From contig CM077116.1 of assembly GCA_039619475.1 (NCBI GenBank), positions 372,001-436,000 of the forward strand: a DNA stretch of 64,000 nt. The letters are read 5' to 3'. Source of the DNA: Icerya purchasi. Taxonomy: Eukaryota > Arthropoda > Insecta > Hemiptera > Monophlebidae. Positions 54,904 through 64,000 of the stretch are shown piece after piece; positions within the stretch are counted from its first letter, which is position 1; each line of letters begins with the position of its first letter. Position numbers and translations under genes: made by a program. A model generated the notes under the pieces. That model saw only the letters and a list, made by a program, of their open reading frames with translations, was not told the origin of the DNA and did no database searches.

Positions 54904-55701
54904 CTAGTTAAAAGGAGAAGAGGAATTAAAAGAATGAGAAAAAGTAGCGGGAGAAGATAGAGCTGAAATTGAAGTAAAAGAAAGGAGGGCAAGGGTAGTA
55001 GGAAGGGTATAATAAATGAGAGGAGATCGCTTGTAGACGATCTTCCAACTTAAAGGAGAAGTCGACAATGGAAAAAAGAGTAGAAAAGAGAAGACGTGTC
55101 CGAAATTGGATATAGGCAAAATTGAAGATACCTCACCATTAGCGGTACCGTCAGTAATTAAAAATAAACCGGAGAAATACCTGCACGAACTGGGTTGATG
55201 CCCAGTTTGTAGGCTTCCTTCCGACATAGTGTTGAAAAAGAGACGAGAGAAATACCTGCACGAACTGGGTTGATGACCAGTTTGTAGGCTTCCTTCCGAC
55301 ATGTTGTTAAACCAGAGACGGGAGAAATACCTGCACGAACTGGGTTGACGACCAGTTTGTAGGCTTCCTTCCATAATGATATAGCTATGTAGCATGAAGG
55401 AAAAATGGAATAAAATTCGAACTAAGGAAAGTTTTGAGTTGATGATTCCTGAGCGAACAGTTATCCTTGGCGAAACGGACGCAAAAGAAAAAAGGAGAAA
55501 TAAGAGTAACAAGTATAGAATGGGGTGCTGGAAGATGGTGAAAAAGGAGAAAGAAAGAACAAAGGATGAAAGAGGTGGTCTAGTTGAAATGAACGTGATT
55601 GGATAGGAAGGCTGAAAGATTATCAAGGAATGAGGAGGAGGAGGATATGTTAAAGGAGGCAAGGAGTTCCATGATAGCTGCGGAAATATGGGAGACAACA
55701 A
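54904..55701 (-). CDS. Third open frame between ORF1 and ORF2, unrecognised
   Basis: 265 open codons in a different frame from both neighbours. It overlaps the last 122 bases of ORF1 and stops with TAG one base before the ORF2 ATG (TAG-A-ATG), an arrangement suited to termination-reinitiation. The middle consists of three tandem 25-residue repeats (each with EGSLQTGHQPSSCRYFS...). The rest is Ser/Leu/Phe/Pro-rich. No known domain is seen. The minus strand is pyrimidine-rich here, which lowers stop-codon frequency, so the frame may be open by composition alone. It could equally be a genuine accessory protein or a leader that couples ORF2 translation. Confidence 0.35.
   Translation of the reverse strand: MLSPIFPQLSWNSLPPLTYPPPPHSLIIFQPSYPITFISTRPPLSSFVLSFSFFTIFQHPILYLLLLFLLFSFASVSPRITVRSGIINSKLSLVRILFHFSFMLHSYIIMEGSLQTGRQPSSCRYFSRLWFNNMSEGSLQTGHQPSSCRYFSRLFFNTMSEGSLQTGHQPSSCRYFSGLFLITDGTANGEVSSILPISNFGHVFSFLLFFPLSTSPLSWKIVYKRSPLIYYTLPTTLALLSFTSISALSSPATFSHSFNSSSPFN
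55172..55376 (-). repeat. 75-bp tandem repeat, 3 copies
   Basis: GAGAAATACCTGCACGAACT begins at 55172, 55247 and 55322 (plus-strand reading), period exactly 75, that is 25 codons. Each unit contains an AACTGGG...CCCAGTT type hairpin (perfect in the first copy, with one change in the others). It lies between ORF1 and ORF2. Confidence 0.95.
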
Positions 55702-57205
55702 AGGAAGAATCGTTTAGAGAGGAATTAGGAGAAAGAATAGGAGGAACTAGTAAGGGACTGGAAGATATGGGGGGGTTGGATTGGGGGGAGTCGTTGCGAT
55801 TCAGTGCACAACCATTTAGTGGTAAATGAGAGTAAAGGGATGGAACGAAAGGAAATTGAGGAGAAGGCTTTGAGTAGGATTTGGGTTTGGAAGTTTTGTG
55901 GAAAGTGGGGGATTTGGGACGTGGAAGAGAGGGGAATTTAGAAGTTTTTGGGGAGACGTTTAGAGAGGAAATAGGGGCTGCGGCGCGATTAGCATAGGAG
56001 AAGGCTGGAGAGGCGGAACTGGAGGATTTAATTTTAACGGCTTCGTGAAAGGAAATGTTCTCGAAAGCCATGATTCTTTTTATGTCCTTCTGACGCTTCC
56101 ATTCGGGACAGGCTCGATCGGAAGCGCTGTGACTACCTTTACAGTTGCGACAAAAAGGAGGCTCCTGGAGATTTGTACAATCAGAGAAAGAATGTTTAGA
56201 GGAACAATGGGAACATGAGGGAAGAGAGCTGCGGCAATGACGTGCAATATGCCCGAAAAGGAAACAATTAGAGCACTGAGTGGGAGAACGGATACTTGGG
56301 GACACTGTAAAACGAAGTTTGTAAATGGATACAAACTCAGGGAGAGAGGATTTGGCAAATTTTAATTCGACACTTCTGGTGGGAACTTTGGTTCCATCGG
56401 AAGAGCGAAGGATGCGACGAATATATACTATAGGGATAGACGTAACAAGCCCTTCTTTAATTTCCTCAACAGAGAAAGAAGGATGAACTCCAGAAATAAC
56501 ACCAATTCTGTATAGAGTATTGTGGGGAATGAAAGCTTTCAGGTCGTTAGAATTGAAGAAGGAGCGATTGTTTAGAAAGTCGTTGGCGGTGGAAATGGAG
56601 GGGAAGATAACAGAGATACGCCCTCTACCCTGAGGGGTAATGTCGGAGAAGGAGGTGGAAATTTTGCTGATGAGCCTGGCCAGCGCAAGCGGGTGGAAAT
56701 TTCCAATGTTTTTATTGTCCGAGGTGTTCTCAACGAAAACTTTGAATGGTCCTGGGTATTTGGGCGGGAAAGTGTTTTCAAAAGTATCGTGAATATGATC
56801 GGAGTTAATAGTGTTGCTGTTATTATTAGTGTTACTGTTATTATCGTTATTGTTACTACTATTATAACTGATGTTATTATTAATATTATTATTATCATTA
56901 TTGTTATTGTTATTGTCATTACTATTATTATTATTAATATTTATATTATTATTATTATTATTATTATTAATATTATTATTATTATTATTGTTTTTACTAT
57001 TATTATCGATAATATAATTCTCGACAGCTGTATTAGGACTGTTGTTAGGATTATTTAAAGTGGCAAGATTAGGTGAATCGGGTCGAGATAGCCGCAGATC
57101 CTTGCTTGGCAAAACCGCGGACGGCATCAAGTTTAGCGAAACATTCGGTTTCGCTTTTAAATCTTTGGAGGAGGCCGCTGGGCGGCCCCCACTAGACGAG
57201 CTCAT
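55580..57205 (-). CDS. I-clade ORF1, Gag-like nucleic-acid-binding protein
   Basis: 541 residues, uninterrupted. An Asn-rich low-complexity stretch (about residues 60-135, encoded by an AAT microsatellite) follows a short N-terminus. A globular region (about 150-305; GPFKVFVENTS..., later VSGVHPSFSVEEIKEGL-like) fits the RNA-recognition-like fold typical of such Gags. Three CCHC knuckles follow: C311-C314-H319-C324, C331-C334-H338-C343 and C352-C355-H359-C366, then a PEWKRQK basic segment and a Ser/Pro-rich C-terminus. The protein would package the element RNA and act as a nucleic-acid chaperone. The Met at 57205 lies about 300 bases from the element's 5' end, as expected. ORF1 intactness supports recent activity. 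Confidence 0.9.
   Translation of the reverse strand: MSSSSGGRPAASSKDLKAKPNVSLNLMPSAVLPSKDLRLSRPDSPNLATLNNPNNSPNTAVENYIIDNNSKNNNNNNNINNNNNNNNININNNNSNDNNNNNNDNNNINNNISYNSSNNNDNNSNTNNNSNTINSDHIHDTFENTFPPKYPGPFKVFVENTSDNKNIGNFHPLALARLISKISTSFSDITPQGRGRISVIFPSISTANDFLNNRSFFNSNDLKAFIPHNTLYRIGVISGVHPSFSVEEIKEGLVTSIPIVYIRRILRSSDGTKVPTRSVELKFAKSSLPEFVSIYKLRFTVSPSIRSPTQCSNCFLFGHIARHCRSSLPSCSHCSSKHSFSDCTNLQEPPFCRNCKGSHSASDRACPEWKRQKDIKRIMAFENISFHEAVKIKSSSSASPAFSYANRAAAPISSLNVSPKTSKFPSLPRPKSPTFHKTSKPKSYSKPSPQFPFVPSLYSHLPLNGCALNRNDSPQSNPPISSSPLLVPPILSPNSSLNDSSFVVSHISAAIMELLASFNISSSSSFLDNLSAFLSNHVHFN
56815..57015. repeat. ATT-rich microsatellite within ORF1
   Basis: Variable ATT/GTT/AAT triplets encode the Asn-rich segment of the I-clade ORF1; opposite-strand frames here are artefacts. 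Confidence 0.9.
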
Positions 57206-57516
57206 CGATCAACTGTGTTAGAAAGAGAGAGGAAAATAAATAATAATAATAATAAAAAAAAAAAAAAAAAAAAAAAACGAAGTGAATTTAAACGAACTGA
57301 ATTATTAAAATGTAGAAGCAAAAAAGAAATGTAACATAAAACGATATTGGTTACTAAGTAAAAGTTAAATGCGGCAGCGAAGAAACCGAAATTATTTGTC
57401 TAAATAGATAACAATGAAGCGATCTCACCGGTCTGCCGAAACAACTGATTACCGAGCTGATAACGGGAACGCGAACGCACACGAGATAACGATTCAATTA
57501 ACGGGTTGATTTTCAT

Positions 57517-58349
57517 AAAGTAGGCTGTTTTTTTCTAAATAATTCCTTAAATGTTTATCAACATATCGTTCTAATATTTTACCTATTACTGATATTATTG
57601 TTATAGGACGGTAGTTTTCGCATTGATTTTGCAGTCCTTTTTTATAGATCGGTCTAATAATACCTTTTTTGATCCCATCTGGAGTACACGCTTCCTTTAT
57701 AGAGCGATTGATCATGTTAGTTAAAATAGGAGTAAACATTTTTATATTTTGTTTAATATCTTTTACCCTAATTTCGTCCCATCCAGGAGCCTCATGTACT
57801 TTTAGATCGTTTATTATTGTTTCTATTTGTGATGAATTTGCAGGTGGAATATAAAAAGAAGACATGGTAGAATTAGTGGAGTTATTATTCAGTAACTATG
57901 TCACATTTATATCTGAGCTCTTCAACTGAACGTGTGAAGTATTCACTAAATTGTTCGGTTACTATTGTAATGTTTTCAAAATGTTTTATGACAAAGTCAT
58001 CAATTGATGTTTTGTTTTTTTTATTCACAATATTGTTGATTATGCACCATGTTTTTTTGCTATCATTGTTTGCTAACACTATTTGATTTTTATAATATTT
58101 CTGTTTAGCGTTCCTTATTTCTGTTTTTACTATATTTCGATATTTCCTGTATAAGTTTTTATATCGCATACTAGTTCTGTTTCCTTTAATGAGCTTAAAG
58201 TACTGATCTCTAATTTTCATAAAATTTATGATTTTTTGACTCATCTGTTCGTTTTTGGGATCATATTTGGTTACCTTTTTACCCTCGTTTATTTCCAATT
58301 TACATTCTTTATATATATTTTTAAAAACTATATGAATGTGATCGTACAT
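57517..58349 (-). pseudogene. CR1-like RT, N-terminal segment
   Basis: 58349-57885 is the basic linker before RT (KIRDQYFKLIKGNRTSMRYK..., KQKYYKNQI, KKTWCIINNIV). A frameshift near 57890 leads to 57865-57517 with ETIINDLKVHEAPGWDEIR, KGIIRPIYKKGLQNQCENYR, then PITIISVIGKILE, the entry motifs of CR1-like RT. The frame stops being homologous at the I-clade insertion after LLYENQ and resumes at 51063 with ENQHGFREKKST, the repeated ENQ being the duplicated target. Confidence 0.85.
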
Positions 58350-58499
58350 GTCTCCTACTGTTGTGATGTTACTCTTCTCGCTTCATTTCTATTCAACAAT
58401 CTTTTTGTGAAGACTTTTTTCATCAAAATAATATTTCCGTGAATTTTTTAAATGTCGACTTTTCTTAGATAACAAATGCACAATAAATCATGTAATGGT

Positions 58500-59235
58500 C
58501 AGATATTTTCGTATTAATTATTCCCGAAGTAATTTCATTTGTTTTTTACTTCATAAATATATTGTCTATGCAGGTCTGAGTATTCCTATCTATCCGGACT
58601 TCTTCTTTCGTAATTCCACTTATTAGCTGAACTCCCCCTGCACCGTAAATTACATTTAAAAAGTTCTCCACTTATGCATTATGGAGCAATAAGTCAATAT
58701 TAAAATCACCGCAAATCAGGAGATAATCTTTCATATTTGTTTTCTTTAAAAGTGTTGCGATTTCTTTTGTGAATTCACCTATGTTTTTATTGGGTGTTCG
58801 ATATATAGCAATTAACCGTAAAGGAATATTTCCGCCTGTATCTATATCTACCATCAACAGGTCCATACTTGACCTATTATTTGCTTCCTGAATATTTCAT
58901 TTAAATTTTTTATTTACAAATACAAGTATTCCCCCGTTGTATCCCATTGGTCTTTGTAGTCCAATGCTCGTGAAACCTTCTATATTGTATAGATTTAATT
59001 CATTTTCTCTTATATTTATTTCCGTTAATACAATGACGCTTAATGTTGTCTTGTGAATGTAACTTATGAATTCATCCCAATTTCGCCTAGCGCTTCTTGT
59101 GTTTAAGTGCAGCACATGAAATATTTCGGTGTTAATTTTTAATTTATTGTTTAGATTAAGTACACTGTTTATATTATCAGTCCATTTTTTTAAGTCACTA
59201 TAGTTCATACAATTATATTTACCCCGGTACTGCAT
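58500..59235 (-). pseudogene. CR1-like endonuclease with several stops
   Basis: From the Met at 59235: FHVLHLNTRSARRNWDEFIS, SVIVLTEINI (catalytic Glu), YNGGILVFVNKKFK, then TGA (58897-58899), RLIAIYRTPN, YLLICGDFNIDLLLHNA (GDFN with the Asp-Asn pair), TAA (58672-58674), and finally ISDHYMIYC (Ser-Asp-His). This is the AP-like endonuclease of the host element in one frame, with in-frame stops and one more near 58548. Non-functional. Confidence 0.82.
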
Positions 59236-60289
59236 TAGTGGAATCGTATTTGTGACGTGCGTTTGTTAAAGTATATGTTTAGTTTGAAAAGTTTGTGATG
59301 GCGAGAAAGGGGAAATTCTCACATATAACCGATAAAATATATACATATATATGATTAAATATACGTACACACATGTAAATACACATTCATACATTTTCTC
59401 ACATACATACTACGTATAGTAAAACGTGAATTTTTATGTGAAACTGTGATACCTCCGTGCACGCATTCATTCCAACACTATCGCTATCCGCAGCCTGAAA
59501 ACAAAGCAAAAAATATACCCTCACACATATACTATCTGTCACTACCGCACACCGCTCTCTAACACCAACACACCTTATAACTAGTGAACGCAGGCGGTAA
59601 TGCAAGCACATAGTCGGAGTTACTACATGCCCTCGCTCGCACTTTAGAAAAAACTACGTGAAATTCTGACTGCATAATTATTTAACGGTTCACCTATATG
59701 ATCAGGATCCCGCTGCGTTGCAATGTAAAGCGAAGAAGAAATGGAAAGAAAGATTGAAACACAAAATTTGCGGCTAACAAGTTGTGCACAATCAAAAGGT
59801 CTTATAATCCAATCACGCATTATTCACGGTTGTCGCGAAATATTAAATATGTAACATTAACTTCTTAAGATAAAAACGAATATGACACCGTTCCCCATAG
59901 TGAAATGAAGACGAGCACAATTGTAAGCACATCGAGATCGTAAAAAACTGTTGAAATCTTAAGGTCCCTCGGTTTCGAGGTTGCTGTAGATGAAGATACG
60001 TAGAAGTAGATTCTGAAGGTGAGCAAAATTAGGCTTGTAACTATTACACCGGGTGAGTGTTGAGCGTTTTTGAAAACTGTAACAAAAGAAGAAAAAATAT
60101 TTACTATCGCGGATATAGAAGACGATCACAGTGTCCCCTACAAAAACTAGGAATGAGGATTTGAAAACGACGAAGTATAATAATTACTCCATAATTTAGG
60201 ATAAACAGCTGCGGAGAGAAATGTGATATCGTGGATTTAAAAAACGCTAAGAAATTTTCCGGCTGCAAAAGCTAAACGAGTTAGTATAT
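59236..60289. other. No gene recognised
   Basis: May contain the 5' untranslated region of the CR1-like host, but no boundary or target duplication could be located. Confidence 0.4.
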
Positions 60290-60600
60290 TAAGTCATTGC
60301 CTTCGATCGTAGAGTGGGCAGATGTATTCCCGTAAGAAATCCGTTCGGATACAGTGACGAACAGAAATATTATCGATTGAAGAGAGTCCGTAGAGTGGCT
60401 GGGGGGATGAAATGACTTGTAGAACACTTTGGAAATCTATGCAATAGGCATATTCTAAGAAATCAGAGAAGAAAATAATGGTCCTCAAAATAGCCGTAGA
60501 CTCAGCGTAGAAAACTGAACAGATAGGAGGGAGTTTAAAGAACTATTCGGAATAATTAAAAGAAGGGCATAAGGTGGCTGAATCAACTCCACAGGTTAGA
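60290..60600 (-). pseudogene. I-clade RNase H relic
   Basis: Minus-strand pieces read PPICSVFYAESTAILRTIIF, then a ...CIDFQSVLQVISSPQPLYG block. They parallel FCSIFSAESISILRAIHF and IVSDSKGVLQAISSPPSYTS of the I-clade ORF2 RNase H, including the catalytic Glu; the following Asp-Ser-Lys is degraded. Frames are disrupted on both sides. Another decayed member of the I family. Confidence 0.6.
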
Positions 60601-61228
60601 GTCGGCAGTGGAGATAGTAAAACGGTTTCGGAAAATAGAGCTTAAGGTATTCGAGAATTACGATTTAACATAAATTTTGATGGGATATTTGTAAAACAGC
60701 AATTAATAAAGTAAGAAAATGAAGAAAAGCTAAAGGAGGAGAATAGCCGCTTATTACGATTGAAAGTATACGGAAAATTACTGAAGTAGGTGAACAGAGG
60801 TGAGAGATGGTGTTTGAGTTTCGTCGGCGGTAAAACGTCAGTTACGATGGATAGAAGAAGGAACATGAGTGAATATAGGTACACGTTTAATAAGAAAACG
60901 GTAGCCCAAACAATACCTTTGAATGAAAAGAAGATGAATGCCGCAAGTAGAGCGGGGATCGAACAGAGATTTTCGGGTCCCAAGGCAGAAATAGAGATGT
61001 AAATTTTGGACTGGATCAGATTGATAAGCGGCAAAGAAGACATGTGTAAAGATTTGAGTCTCGGGGAGTCAGTAGCAGACTTAGGTCGGTCATTTCCTCT
61101 GGCCGATAATTCGTGGAATGTTTCAGACAGTTATGTCATGAAGCCTCGTGAACGTCAGCTGTGGAATCATCGATGGGTGAGCCAATAGCAGCCGCCAAAT
61201 CAAGTAAAAAATAGAAACACACATATTT

Positions 61229-61472
61229 TATGATTTCCTCCCGGTTGAAAATTTTCAATAAAAAAAAAAACGTCAGCTGGCTGTACGTCGGTGGAAAACC
61301 CGTCAGCTGACACAGTGAAATGTGTACCGTGGAAAGTAGATTTGAGCGCCGCACGTCTATTTAAATACATCAGCTGACGGATTTCCCCCCGGCATACAGC
61401 CAGCTGATTTATTTGTTTACTTCAAGTACTATGTCGACTATTATCTGATAATTTTTCAACCGGGAGGAAATA
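61229..61472. repeat. Inner inverted repeat within the left arm
   Basis: TTTCCTCCCGGTTGAAAATT (61235) is mirrored by TTTTTCAACCGGGAGGAAA (to 61470), and inside these CGTCAGCTGGCTGTA and CCCGTCAGCTGAC are mirrored by TCAGCTGACGG and TACAGCCAGCTGA. A palindromic TATTTAAATA (61358-61367) lies near the middle. It may be a 240-bp foldback unit nested in the larger palindrome. Confidence 0.75.
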
Positions 61473-61663
61473 ACTTAAAGTTATTCGACACAACGCTAAT
61501 ATTATGAGTATTGGAGCAACGTGTGTAATTCATTATAAAATTTTATCATGCATTGAAATCAATTTAAATTCATAAAGAAAGAAATAAAAAAATGAATAAA
61601 CAAATAAATAAATTACTTCATTGTAGAAAAATCAAATTTATTTAAAAAAATAATTTTATTAAT

Positions 61664-61773
61664 TTATTCGTTTTCATCTTCACTTTGGCTTGTGACACTC
61701 TCATTGTTCTCATACTCACTTTCAGCGTCACCATCAAAACTGTTCGCTTTTAGATTTTCATCATTATCATCGT
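61664..61773 (-). CDS. Acidic exon-like ORF, left arm
   Basis: Preceded on the minus strand by a TTATATTATTATAG acceptor-like sequence, it gives 35 codons and TAA: DDDNDENLKAN, then a D/E/S/N-rich stretch to SQSEDENE. It resembles the acidic C-terminus of a nuclear protein or transposase, but 35 residues are too few to assign. AATAAA-like sequences follow. It is the mirror copy of 62379-62488, with seven base differences over 110 bases, no indel, and no change of frame. Six of the seven alter the residue, so there is no sign of purifying selection. Confidence 0.3.
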
Positions 61774-62378
61774 CTATAATAATATAAAAGAATATTAAGT
61801 CTGTATATACAACATAATAATAAGCAACATAAATAAAATTAAAGAAATTATTGCACCATTTTTGGGCACAATTGTAATTTCTTTAATGTACGTTGGTAAC
61901 TGAGGCTTCTAGTGAACCCAAGTAAAGCCGTAGTTATTGTCAACTTGTACTCAACCATAATTAGATGGGGTCTCGGTGACACGAACTTGTAGGTGCGCGT
62001 GCGTCCAAATTTTCGCCATACAAGATGCTCGCAAGAAATGTTGATAAAGGTCTGCTTTACATTACGGTAAGGCTAAGCTACCATTGCATTTTTGGGCAAG
62101 CGGAAAACGTCGTCATGTTTTTTGAAACGTTACTACCCTTACCTCATCGACATTTTTTATATTTTTAACGCAAATTCGGACGCATATGTACCCACAAGTT
62201 TCCGTCATCGAGACTCCATCTGATTATTGCTGAGTACAAATTGACAATAACTACGGCTACGTTCATTAAAGAAATTACAATTCAGCCCGAAGAAGGTGAA
62301 ATAAATTTTTTAAACTTTATTTATGTTGCTTGTATTATGTTATATATACAGACTTAATTTTCTCTTATATTATTATAG

Positions 62379-62488
62379 ACGATGATAATGATGAAAATCT
62401 GAAAGCGAACCGTTCTGATGGTGACTCTGAAAGTAAGTATGAGAACAATGAGAGTGCCACAAGCCAAAGTGAAGATAAAAACGAATAA
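62379..62488 (+). CDS. Acidic exon-like ORF, right arm
   Basis: Mirror copy of the left-arm exon, on the plus strand, again preceded by a TATTATTATAG acceptor-like site and followed by A/T-rich sequence with AATAAA-like hexamers. It codes DDDNDENLKAN through SQSEDKNE. Both copies point away from the palindrome centre, so a shared upstream exon would have to lie in the central 500 bases, where I find no convincing partner. It may be captured host sequence or the last exon of a lost transposase. Confidence 0.3.
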
Positions 62489-62842
62489 TATAATAAAATA
62501 ATTTTTTAAAATAAATTTGATTTTTCTATAATAAAGTAATTTATTTATTTGTTTATTCATTTTTCAATTTTTTTCTTTTTTTCTTTATGAATTTAAATTC
62601 ATTTCAATGCATGCTAAAATTTTATCCAGCCGATACTCATAATATTAGCATTCTGTCGAATAACTTTAAGTGATATCCTCCCGATTTAAAAATTGTCAGA
62701 TAATAGTCGACAAAGTACTTGAAGTAAACAGATAATCAGCTGGCTGTATGCAAGGGAAAAACCCGTCAGCTTATGTATTTAAATAGACGATCGGCGCTCA
62801 CATCTACTATCCACCATACACATTTCACTGTGTCAGCTGACG

Positions 62843-62935
62843 GGTTTTCCACCGACGTACAGCCAGCTGACGTTTTTTTTTTATTGAAAATATCACGCAA
62901 AATATCATCTCACAAATTTTCAACCGGGAGGAAAT
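62843..62935. repeat. Inner inverted repeat, right-arm counterpart (part)
   Basis: This carries the GACGGGTTTTCCACCGACGT and CAACCGGGAGGAAAT blocks mirrored from the left arm. Its partner segments lie at about 62676-62770, where CCTCCCGATTTAAAAATTGT and CAGCTGGCTGTATGC are seen. Confidence 0.65.
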
Positions 62936-63109
62936 CATAAAATATGTGTGTTTCTATTTTTTACGTGATTTGGCGGCTGCTATTGGCTCACCCCATCGAT
63001 GATTCCACAGCTGACGTTCACGAGGCTTCATGAGACAACTGTCTGAAGCACTCCACGAATTAATGGCCGAGAAGAAATTGGTCGCGAAAATTTGTTACTG
63101 GCTCCCAAA

Positions 63110-64000
63110 CTATCAATTAAATCAGTCGTATTCGTGAAAAAGTTAATCTATTGATAATCTAGAACTTTTGAGGTAGTATAGTTGCAAAAGTAGACATCTG
63201 AAGTTATTTTAATAAACCGTGAATAATTATAAATATCTTTAACACTTACGCAAACATGATTAAGTATGAATGTGCGAACACGAAAGAAGAAAAATAGAAT
63301 AAATTCACAAAATTCAAAGACCGACAGCAGATGGAATCACGATTACGGAATAAGCGACTCCCAAACATGTCGCTATTTTAATTATACGATTTTACCATAG
63401 TTTCGTTCCTTTATATTTGCTTACGTATACTTTTATTATGAAAACGTCTTTTGTGGCACATTTTTCGAATAACGCTACTCTGCCACTCTTTTATCTTATG
63501 CTATGTTTGTTTATAGGGGGTTTCCGTCTGTTTTTGATATAAATAAAAGGAGGGCTAATTTATACGTACAACTGCTACATGTAGTTGTGTGCGACTGTAA
63601 AACGGGAGAGGAGAGAGAGATTCGAAAATAAGATGCCTCCAGTGAACTCCTCTTATGAAGTACCTTCGTGTATCGGCAACATGCGATAATTAAACGCTTT
63701 TATTTAACTCCGCCGTATATGTCTGTCGGCAATCAGTGAAATATCACGATTTAAATTTAAACTAATCCCCAGTAAGAGAAAAATAATTTGTTTAAATTTT
63801 AAATCTATCTGAGATACAAGAGCGTGTAATTATTTTTTCAATTTCCAATAAATAAATATTGTTTTTTTTATCATTTTTTTGCGATACTAATTTTTTTTAT
63901 GACGTTACGATGGTAGCTTGTAAAGATAGATATCGCCCGATAAAAATAGACAACATTGAAGAGGGAGAGAAAAATAAAACGGATATATTTTAAAAAATCA
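63110..64000. other. Intergenic, nothing recognised
   Basis: AT-rich with a GAGAGAGA run near 63609-63621; no coding or RNA feature seen. Confidence 0.4.

Larger units (their letters stand above)
51076..57504 (-). mobile_element. Full-length I-clade retrotransposon, 6.4 kb
   Basis: Exactly bounded by GTTGATTTTCAT at 51064-51075 and 57505-57516 (12-bp TSD) inside the CR1-like RT. Order on the minus strand: 5' untranslated region of about 299 bases, ORF1 with three CCHC knuckles, a 680-base interval with tandem repeats and a third open frame, ORF2 with endonuclease, RT, RNase H and Cys/His motif, a 3' region ending AGGGTAGGG, and about 24 A residues. Only one inactivating change is visible (TGA in ORF2), so it is young. 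Confidence 0.93.
48056..59235 (-). mobile_element. CR1-like retrotransposon, doubly interrupted
   Basis: Minus-strand host element: endonuclease 59235 to about 58500, RT start 58349-57517, continued at 51075-50287 and 48947-48493, then a 3' untranslated region ending in poly(A) (T run about 48059-48077). A DD41D transposon (48950-50286) and an I-clade element (51076-57504) sit inside it, each with an exact target duplication. Removing both would restore continuous homology. Its own 5' end is not defined and no ORF1 was recognised. Confidence 0.85.
61085..63085. repeat. 2-kb imperfect palindrome (foldback)
   Basis: The two halves are inverted copies centred near 62078. Matching landmarks are CATGAAGCCTCG at 61138 and its complement at 63021-63032, CGTCAGCTGGCTGTACGTCG at 61271 and its complement near 62853-62872, acidic exons at 61664-61773 and 62379-62488, and TTGTAATTTCTTTAATG at 61873 with its complement near 62283. 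Similarity appears high (roughly 90% by eye) in most of the arms and lower at the centre and outer edges. The right half has an extra 26 bases near 62890-62915. No clear target duplication; identity unknown. Confidence 0.88.

Noticed and set aside
56693..57058. Plus-strand 121-codon V/I/T-rich frame
   Set aside because: It lies opposite the ATT-rich, Asn-coding part of the I-clade ORF1 and is a composition artefact.
1..64000. CRISPR array or prokaryotic defence system
   Set aside because: No regularly spaced repeats with unique spacers; all tandem repeats are head-to-tail without spacers, and the genome is insect.

Overview
This is a stretch of AT-rich insect nuclear DNA. The decisive clue is an intact, single-exon odorant receptor (7tm_6 family, found only in insects) on the minus strand at 3636-4847. 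Together with the transposon types it suggests an insect, perhaps hymenopteran; the order is an inference. No rRNA, CRISPR array, operon or bacterial-type gene was seen. Apart from the receptor, nearly all recognisable coding sequence belongs to transposable elements, and the rest is AT-rich intergenic DNA with simple repeats.

Layout. 1-456: end of a Jockey-like retrotransposon. 3.6-4.9 kb: odorant receptor with a plausible TATA box. 5.3-6.5 kb: 5'-truncated CR1-like reverse transcriptase (RT). 8.7-14.8 kb: decayed I-type, CR1-like and RTE-like fragments plus a Penelope-type foldback. 15.1-17.8 kb: a foldback MITE, then a Jockey-like element with an open RT frame and a 13-bp target-site duplication (TSD). 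19.9-21 kb: RTE-like RT with one nonsense codon. 23.7-24.9 kb: damaged mauritiana-type mariner. 25.6-27.8 kb: three further RT remnants. 34.9-36.2 kb: a complete mariner with intact DD34D transposase, terminal repeats and TA target. 39.8-45.5 kb: a Jockey-like element split by a head-to-head Penelope-like element (PLE). 46.6-47.1 kb: another Penelope-type foldback and a pogo/jerky helix-turn-helix fragment. 48.05-59.24 kb: a nested stack in which an old CR1-like element is interrupted by a DD41D (rosa-like) transposon and by a full-length 6.4-kb I-clade retrotransposon. 61.1-63.1 kb: a 2-kb imperfect palindrome carrying two copies of a small acidic exon.

Relations. The elements act independently, but the nesting gives relative ages: the outer CR1-like and Jockey-like hosts are older than the I-clade, DD41D and PLE copies inside them. 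Three TSDs of 12-13 bp define insertions to the base. The most unusual structures are the PLE inverted pair with hammerhead-like motifs, the palindrome at 61-63 kb, and an extra open frame with 25-residue repeats between the two ORFs of the I-clade element.
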